Assembly: GCA_032622095.1 (NCBI GenBank)
Contig: CP136061.1
Span: forward strand, 19,408,991-19,472,990
Direction: 5' to 3'
DNA from: Siphonodentalium dalli
Taxonomy: Eukaryota; Mollusca; Scaphopoda; Gadilida; Siphonodentaliidae
DNA: 64,000 bases
Positions 12,201-21,200 of the stretch are shown here, piece after piece. The translations under genes and the position numbers were made by a program. The stretch's first letter is position 1, and every line of letters begins with the position of its first letter. The notes beneath the pieces were generated by a model. That model was not told where the DNA came from. It was given only the letters and a program-made list of their open reading frames with translations, and did no database searches.

Positions 12201-15200
12201 TTTCAACAAAGCCAGTAAGAGCTCAGCATCAAGTCAAATATACAGGATGTGTGTCTGGTTGGTGTTGATTCCATGTTCAGTTTTCGGAGGTAAAAATTAA
12301 TGTATTTGTTCACTTATGGACTAGAAAAGCCATCTGGTGTTCGGAATAGAGAGTTTCTGGTTTACAGAGGTAATTTTTATTGAGAATGCACTTGGGTGAA
12401 TTTGGGACCGGACAAATTGTTCGATATGGAGAGGTATATAGGGTCCGGTTTGGGGAGGTTTTACTGTATATACATATTCGCTATTATGAAATATACTGAA
12501 AAATATAAAAGTAGCCAATGTTTATTTTGAGTCTTTCTTTACCTGTGTTATATCTTACAATACAACAACATTTACACATTCTTTCTACAGGGCAATTGTG
12601 GGCAGCTTTAAAGAAATTAGGAATTGATCCTGAGTATGTATTTTTATTATATTTTATATACATGGAATCCATTATATAAGCCATGGTCTGATACACAGAA
12701 TCCATGATTAAGCAGTATTCAGATACACGGAAGTCTTTAGCATACCACTGCATTTATTTAGGGTGACCAATAGTTCCTGAGATATGCTGTTCACAATAAA
12801 TAACTCTATTTGTTTTATCAGATTTTTTATCATCATCATATTCATCGCTTGTTGGTCAGAGCTAATGAGTACTGTTATTAAAAAAAATTACAGGAGCAAG
12901 GTAGACAGACAAATTTGTTTAAGCAATTATCATACAGGGAGTTAAGTGGAAGAGAAATGTTGTCAATGGAGCACTCTGTATCGCTGACAAAAAAATAGTA
13001 CACCTTCAATTCTGTCCCCTTTGTCAAGGCCATTTGTATCCCTTCTCCAACACCCATCATCTTATCATATCATATATCATATCACACATTTCTTGTATAG
13101 CGCACATATCACCAAGGTTTCAACATTAAACTAAATAAACAAATTCCAAAATTTACAGTTCAGACATGCGATAATTATGTAGCCCGCATTGAAAGCTGGT
13201 TCATTAGTTCCACGCCTAAATGTTCAGAATAAAATTCCGTGAATAAATGAGTTTTCAAAAGACCTTTGAATTCATCATATCCAGGACAGCTGCAGATGAT
13301 AACCGGTAGAGAGGCTATTGAAAATGATATGTCACCGAAACTACTGTCAACCTTCGGGTGCATTAAGTTCTCTGATATGAGATGCCTGAGTGGTACATAT
13401 GCACATATCTTATTATTGAGGCGTTGTGGTGCACTGTTTTTTATTTTACTTGAAAGTCATTGTGAGCACCTTGAACTTAATCCGCTGGTAAACGGGAAGA
13501 CAATGTAGTGTGAACTATGTCAGGGTAATGTGATCTTTATGTGGGATCTTACACACCACTATGGCCGCAGTGTTTTGTATTCGCTGCAGTCTTGACATTT
13601 GTTTTTGGTTAACACCGTCCATCAAAGAATTTCCGTAGTCCAAACGGCTAGTGATAAACGCATGCACTAATACTTCTGTGGCAGATCTGGTCAGATAACG
13701 CTGTATTCGACTGATATTACAGAGATGATAATTGCTGACTGGCAGAGTTCAAAGTGAACTAATGATAATCATCTAATGTATATTTTAGTTACTCTCACTA
13801 TTTGTTTATTATGTACTCTCACCTGCCTAATAATAGCACAGGCCGAATTATAATGCAGGGCTGAAATTAATAATAGTGCAGGCAATTTCACTATGTATAT
13901 ATCATTGCCTAATAATAGTGCAGGTATTGTATTATTGACTGAAATTAAAGGCCCACTTAATTTAATGTTGCTTTCGTTGAGTTACCAACATGTTTTTATA
14001 CGCCCTTTTTGAAAAAAGGTCGTATTATGTTATCAGTCTGTCCGTCTGTCTGTCTGTCCGTCCGTGTTTACTAATGACTACCTATGTGGCTAAGATTGTG
14101 TAAAATGGATATTTATGTGCATAACTTCCGTTGCGTGGCTAGCCACGTAACAGCTTTCAGATGGACGTTCTAAAATGATCTATTTGGCCTAATCAGCTTA
14201 TTTAATTTGTAGTCACTCAAAATTTGGAGAAAAAAAAGTCCATCGATTTAGACATCCATGACCCGTCAATAGGAGATGTCGGACACTGACAAGACATTTA
14301 TGTGGCTAGCCACCCAATCACGGACCTGTCAGTTTCTCCTATTCCACTGTCCCAGTTGCTGTGAGCAAGTTTTTGAGTTTTAATCAGCAGCTTCTGCTAT
14401 AATTCCAACATGTTATGAATCCATAATCTGGAGTTTTATCACTATCTACTACTTGATAGCCACTTAAAATTTTATGGCTACTTGAGAAGCCACATAAAAA
14501 CTAAAGCCACATTACCATTTCTAGCCACATAGGTCGAAGCCACATATCTACCCATTTGTTGGTACGTCCGTCCGTCCGTCTGTCCGTCCGTCCGTCCGTC
14601 CGTTAACATTTTTGGTTTCCGATCGATAACTCCAGTTTGGATTATTTGATCTGAACCAAAGTTGTTATGTGTATTTCCCAGCTAAAGATACAGGCCAAGT
14701 TCGAATATGGGTTATGTCCAATTATTTTTACATGAGTTACGGCCCTTTTTCGACTTAGAATTTGACCGTCTGTTAACATTTTTGGTTTCCGACCGATAAC
14801 TCCAGTTTGGATTATTTGATCTGAACCAAAGTTGGTATGTGTATTTCCTAGCTAAAGATACAGGCCAAGTTCGAATATGGGTTCCGTCCAATTATTTTTA
14901 CATGAGTTACGGCCCTTTTTCGACTTAGAATTTGACCGTCTGTTAATATTTTTGGTTTCCGACCGATAACTCCAGTTTGGATTATTTTATCTGAACCAAA
15001 GTTGGTATGTGTATTTCCCAGCTAAAGATACAGGCCAAGTTCGAATATGGGTTCCGTCCAATTATTTTAACATGAGTTACGGCCCTTTTTCAACTTAGAA
15101 TTTGACCAATTTCATAACATTTTGGTTTCCGACCGATAACTTCAGTTTTTATTATTTGAGCTGAACCAAAGCTGGTATGTGTATTTCCCAGCTAAAACTA

Positions 15201-18200
15201 CACGCCAAGTTTGAATATAGGTTCTGTCTAATTATTTTTACATGAGTTATGGCCATTTTTCGACTTAGAATTTGACCACATTTTGGCATTGAAATTAGGG
15301 GTATATCAGATTTTCTTTAAATGTAAGCTCAAAGTATTATCTTATTTTGTGATAGTACAATTCGAAATGGCTAAAGGGCGTATTTTGCCACACCCTAGCG
15401 ATGCTCTTGTTATCATCTAAATTGTAGTAAAAAGTGTTTTATTTTCAATGGAGGGGGAATAGCTCTATATCTTAAAGATAGAGTTATTCCCCTTTCATTG
15501 AAAATTCATCTTTGGTTTGAATTATGTTGCATTCTGCGAGCCAAAATGTGGGTAATCTTTCTATAATTTCAGCTGTTTTCTATTTCCCTATGTGCATCTT
15601 CTGAGACACAGATGTTTCAAATAGTGATGAACTGTAGTATTTTAATCATATTTTATGGCATCGATTGTTATTAACCCTTTCAGTGCCAAGTCCGATTTTT
15701 GTATCAACCCATATACCCTGTGCCAATGCATTCTCTTATATATGTGAGTCGACCATAGGTCGCCTCGCATATATAAGAGAATGCATTGGCCTAACAAATT
15801 TTCATCATTTGTTATTATTTTTTACAATTTTTTACAATTTTAATAATTTTTTCTTATATTCTACTCTCTTTCATTGCCAGACTTATTTTGTAGGTTTAGT
15901 GCCAGGGAATCTTACATTTTTCATGGGCATCAAAATTATTACTATGAATACTTGGTGATAGTTTTGAGTTATAACATGCCCCTAAGGTTTTATCCAGTTT
16001 GTTTTTAAATTTGCTATAGCATGCTTAAGCATATCCAAAAAAATTCAACCCAAAAAAAATTCAACCCAAAAAAATCTAGGGCCGATTTTACAGACCGTAA
16101 ATTAGGACCAATGAGATCGGCCCTAACCGTATATCAAGTCACTATAAACAAAATAATCGGTGACTCAAAAATTAAGCGGGCCTGTAAATAATCATGCATG
16201 CACTGTTATTCGGCAGGTGAGAGTACTGGTATCATATTCTTTCTTGTTCACAGTTCAACACATGAGACTTTTGGAGATGTCAAGAAGCTGATCACTCAGG
16301 AATTCGTCAGAAAAGGCTACCTCGACTATATTAAACAGCCAAACACCGATCCAGCATTGCATGACTTTAAATGGGGTCAGAGGTCAAAGCATGAAACATC
16401 AAAGAGGAACATCCTGGAATTTGCCTGCCAAGTGAGTTATTCTGTGATGATAACACTAAATTTTTCAAGCTCACAAGTGTCCGTTGATTATGGCAGGGTT
16501 TCTCAGGCATGGGAATCGATGAAAGTTTTATGGAGGTTAGCCATGAGCAATACTTTCAAAAAGATTCAATGCATTGTTTTCATTTTCCTTTCTAGAACTA
16601 AGCATTTATGTTTAAATATTTGTTTTCTGTTTAAGTGTATAAATCTCAGCCATGGTTTGTCAGATCTTAATGAAATTTATAACAGATGTTTGCCATCAGG
16701 AGCATTGGATATTTATTTTAAATTTAGAGATTTAACTTATGCTCAGTTTTAAATTGAATGTAAGTGGGAGTACATCTAACAAAGGCTTTGCATTTTGAAG
16801 GGGCCTACTGGCGCAAGCTCCATCAACAGCCCTGTTTTTTTTTATTTGCGGGGCCTTTTTATAGCCTTATGAAGCCTGGCATATAGAAAGGGATGCTGAA
16901 TTACAAACATACGAAGTATAAACAAGGAAGTAAGTTTGACTGATCAAACTGCTCTAATACTTAGCATTTGGGTAAATGCTTGATTCGTGATCTAGTTCAG
17001 TTTGTGCTTGAAATGCATTTGATTTGTTATCATCTGCTGAATTTGTTATGATTACTTCTTTGTGAACTCCAAATTTTGATAATAAAAGTATTGAATGTTA
17101 TGGCTGATACATGTACATGAGAAAATATGAACTATATATAGCACAAGAACTAGGACCTGTATTGAAGTTTTACTTCCCAGTAAAAATATTTCTCAAATCA
17201 TTGTTATTTGCAGAAAATTTCTCCAATTACAGTAACATACAAGTTGTTTTGTTATGCTCTCTTCAAAAATACAGCATCTTTTATTCCATATGAAAATAAA
17301 ATTTACTGGGCCTTTTTTCAGGCCTCGTATCATTAACAAAATGAGAAGCCTGATTCAATTATATATTAACTCTTTCTATACTAAATGGATTCTCCCACCA
17401 AGTCAAAAAGTGTACAAGATAATGGTCTATTATTGATTTGGAGGGATGTAATATAAGCAGATGACAGATAATAAAAGCTCAGATGGAGTCCTATTTATTG
17501 AGGGAAATGTCAGCTAATGGTCGTTTGTTGAACTTATTATCTGAACATTTCCTATGGGATAACTACTCATCCATGATGCTTTAGTATAGAAAGGGTTAAA
17601 CTTATTATCTGAACATTTCCTGTGGAATAACTACTCATCAATGCATGTTTAGTATAGAAAGGGTTAAAGACATATTATGGACTTGTTTGGGTGGGTGAAA
17701 CTAATAAGTTAGTACTCAGGTGCTATGCCAACTGAAGGAATGTAGCATTCTACTAACATCGCCGAAAATCTCAAACAAATTGACCGTACCACTCCATACT
17801 AAGCTCAATTGTAAATATTTACTTCTTGATTGGGGATGCAACTATCGGTGATAAACTAACGCAATCGATTTCGCCATCAAGGTCACTGCATTTAATTAAT
17901 ACACTATGTAAGAGTGACAGTGTCTGTTGTCAACTTGGATATATTTACTTTGAGCAAGATTAGTCTACATTTCTATTTGTTCACCCTACCGGAGTGTTTC
18001 ACATCACTTTAACCTAGTGTTGTATGGTATTGCCAATTTAAAATAGTGCAATAGTTTGAAAATATCTCTGCAAATGAGTTATTCTGTGCTGAATTTAGCT
18101 ATATTTAGTGTACACAATATTCCATGGCAATAATTATACATTATAAACATGTAACTTGTGCGCAAAACAATGAATATTTTGTATGATAGACATTTCATTA

Positions 18201-21200
18201 AGTAATACCTATTTCCTAACCCTGGAACAAAGTCTGGATTTGCAGGTGAGTACACCAGCACCTGTTTGCTGGCATTCCATGTTGACTTCCGATTGAAAAA
18301 GACTGAACCACCATGTGTTTAAAAAATTTGACTATAAATATTTCAGCTAAACTAATAACTTTGTATTTGAAATGAAAGTGCCATAAATAGTTAATTTTCA
18401 TCTAAATGAAAGGAAGCTGTAATTATGTTTATCAGAAAGTCCCCGATTGTATTATTGCATTGGAATATTCCAGTGCTGTAAGCACATGGTACTTTCACTT
18501 TATCATGTTTCATGTTGTCGTTAAATTGGTGGAAATTGAAACATGCCACTTGCATGGAATGTGCCAGATAAGTACATATTGACTACCAGGCTAAATAAAG
18601 GGCTGAAAACATGTCATTAATTCAGCCCAATCCTAGAACTAAGTTTCCTGTGTGTATTTGGTAGATACACCTCGATAGACACGTCACAACTGAGACGTAT
18701 GCGATATTATTGAAGTGCCGAGATACCACATTGAAAATTTGCGTACCCCACGATCTTGGTTAAGTTTACTCAATGATTAACTGATAAAATGCATTACAAT
18801 AAGTGTTCGGATAACAACGATCATCATAGAAGTCATAGCATTGTAACGTGGTGGGGGTCTTGACTATATTGTTGTTCTGTCGTGGTAGTGTGGACTGTTT
18901 CCCCCTACTCGATGTTACAAAAATAAATATTGTTGTAGATCTTGCGATCTGTATAAATCTTGAACCGTATTCTGTGATTCTGGAGTTCTTGGAATCTGTG
19001 TTCTTGGCTTAGAGCTCGCTATGAAGGCCCAGCTATATGATAATCCTTTACGGAAGGAAGTATCTAGTAAGCCCGTGGAGTACCAAGTTAACAGACAAAT
19101 CCGTTACAAAACGGTATGATTTAATCATAAAAGTATCTTCTCAGATGTGAATACAAGTATTTCAATGATGATAATCCACTGTAGGTCTGTGTGGGTAGCA
19201 CTATCAGAATATATATGGCCTGATATACTTCCAACTTAGCATAAAACCAGCTACAGTGTGAGCCAAGGTATGGCCAAGTCAAGTTAAATGACGAAGAAAT
19301 GACAATTAGGCAATTCGCCAAATGTCTAAGAAATATCCAAAGACAAGGGTGACACTCCGAAAAACCCTGTACCAAGTCTTGGTTAAAATGCCCAATGGGT
19401 CTTTAAATGAAAGTCAGTTACATGTAAGTACTGACAGCCGTTTACGTGAATACGTAATCTGTTGAAGTGTACCCACTGTAGGTAGCATCGGCCCTTTTAT
19501 ACGACGCGACCCACAGTGGGCTGTACTTACTACCTACAAACTACCCACAAATGATACCCACAGCTACCTTGTAAGGTAGCTAGCTACCTTGAAATAAGAC
19601 GTTACAAAAACAGCGTCAGAAATCACTAAGGTAACAACTAAAGGCGGAAGTTACCAATGACGTCACGCTATTTATAGCTTGACACGAAGAGTGGGAAAAT
19701 CCCAGAATGATATAAATACAATGTAACGACGATGTCAATGAGTGTGAATAAGATAAGAATTAGAACAGATAGTTAGGTAATAATTAGATGAATTTGCAAA
19801 TTAAGGGTTAGTTATCTGACAAATATAGGTAGTATTAAGAATATGAATGCATAAAGTACAATTTTAAGTGAGGAAAGTGATCAAAAGTTACCGATCGACG
19901 AAATAACAATGAATGCATTGTAATTAATATAGTAATACAACGGAAGGTGCCCTGTAGTTATGCTACAGCATCAAGGGTTATACACTGCAGTGGTTTTTTT
20001 AACCTGTAATGGTATGTGCGTACTGTTCAGTGTGTGTGCATCGCAGACAATCAAAGCAATCATCAATGGAATCAAACAAACAATGTTGTCAAAATAATTT
20101 ATTAATTTACGATGTCACCGATCATTTCTTGTACGCATGTGATGACAGTTCCTAGTCACAATGAAACACACCAGTCCGTACAATACAGAAAAAAGTAAAT
20201 GGTACGCATTACCAATTTGCCATAATGATTTATCAGTAACAATCAGTCGGTGGTGTACAAAACGATCCCAGGAAGGAACTTTTTGTTGAAGTAAACCAAC
20301 AATGAACAGTTTTATTTTGTATGAAGTTTTATTTTATTAAAGGCACGTGAGGCCTTAGTTGTCGAAAATATTCATATTTGTTCCAATCACCGTAAACAGA
20401 AAAACATTCGAATGCATAGTTTCGTTCATATATACCATGACTATCGCGTAAACAGCATGTTATCATAAAGACCTACTATATTTTACCTAGGCAAGAGCCT
20501 GATTGTGTTACAGAAGACAGCACAATGCTACTGGCTAATCACACAAAAATGGCATAAACGCTCTTTATTAGTTCCATATCAGGAATTCGCCAACAAAGAA
20601 CGCTCTTTGTGTTTACCATCATAATATAAACAAACACCAGAAAAGTAACTTTTTATGCTTTTGTTTACATAACAATGGTCAAATATATGACAATAACATA
20701 CTGTTTATGCGATATTTCTTATTTGTATACGGACAAAGTCTGTCTACATTTTGATGTTCTTTCTGTTTGTGGCGGTTTTTGACGGTGGAAATATTTTTAC
20801 AGGATACCCACCGCCAAGGCCAACCGTACCTTTAAAACAGCATAAAGCAATGTTCTCTGAGTGTATTATATATATGTTTACATTCACATGCATCGGTTAT
20901 AACTTATATTTCCCATTAGGTGCACCAAAGCAAAATTGCGCACCTGGATACAAAATCAGGCGCACAATAAACTGCGCACCTGTGTTTTTCAAAATTGAAG
21001 GACTCGGCGGTGTAATACAGTGTTGGTTTTCATACCACTATTTATTACTTTTTCAGATCTATGATAAAGAAGCGTCCGAGTGGCAATCACAGTGGGCTGA
21101 TATCCTGCAATCTGAGGAAACTGTAGACGAAACAACTGACGTCACCGGCATGGAAACACAAGAGGCAACTGTTGTGCAAGATGAAGATACATTATCAGAA

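Larger units (their letters stand above)
11352..13059. other. Introns 5-7 remainder, no repeat recognised
   Basis: Apart from exons 6 and 7 (given separately) and a CT-dinucleotide run at about 11701-11714, I see no element, RNA gene or coding match. Confidence 0.45.

Noticed and set aside
16432-16752. Extended reading frame after NSMCE3 exon 8
   Set aside because: Family similarity ends exactly at the GTGAGT donor, and the next exon joins in phase at 21057.
18842-19107. Solo LTR of a retrotransposon
   Set aside because: TG...CA ends and a poly(A)-like signal are present, but there is no target duplication, primer-binding site or second copy in the window; kept only as a note.
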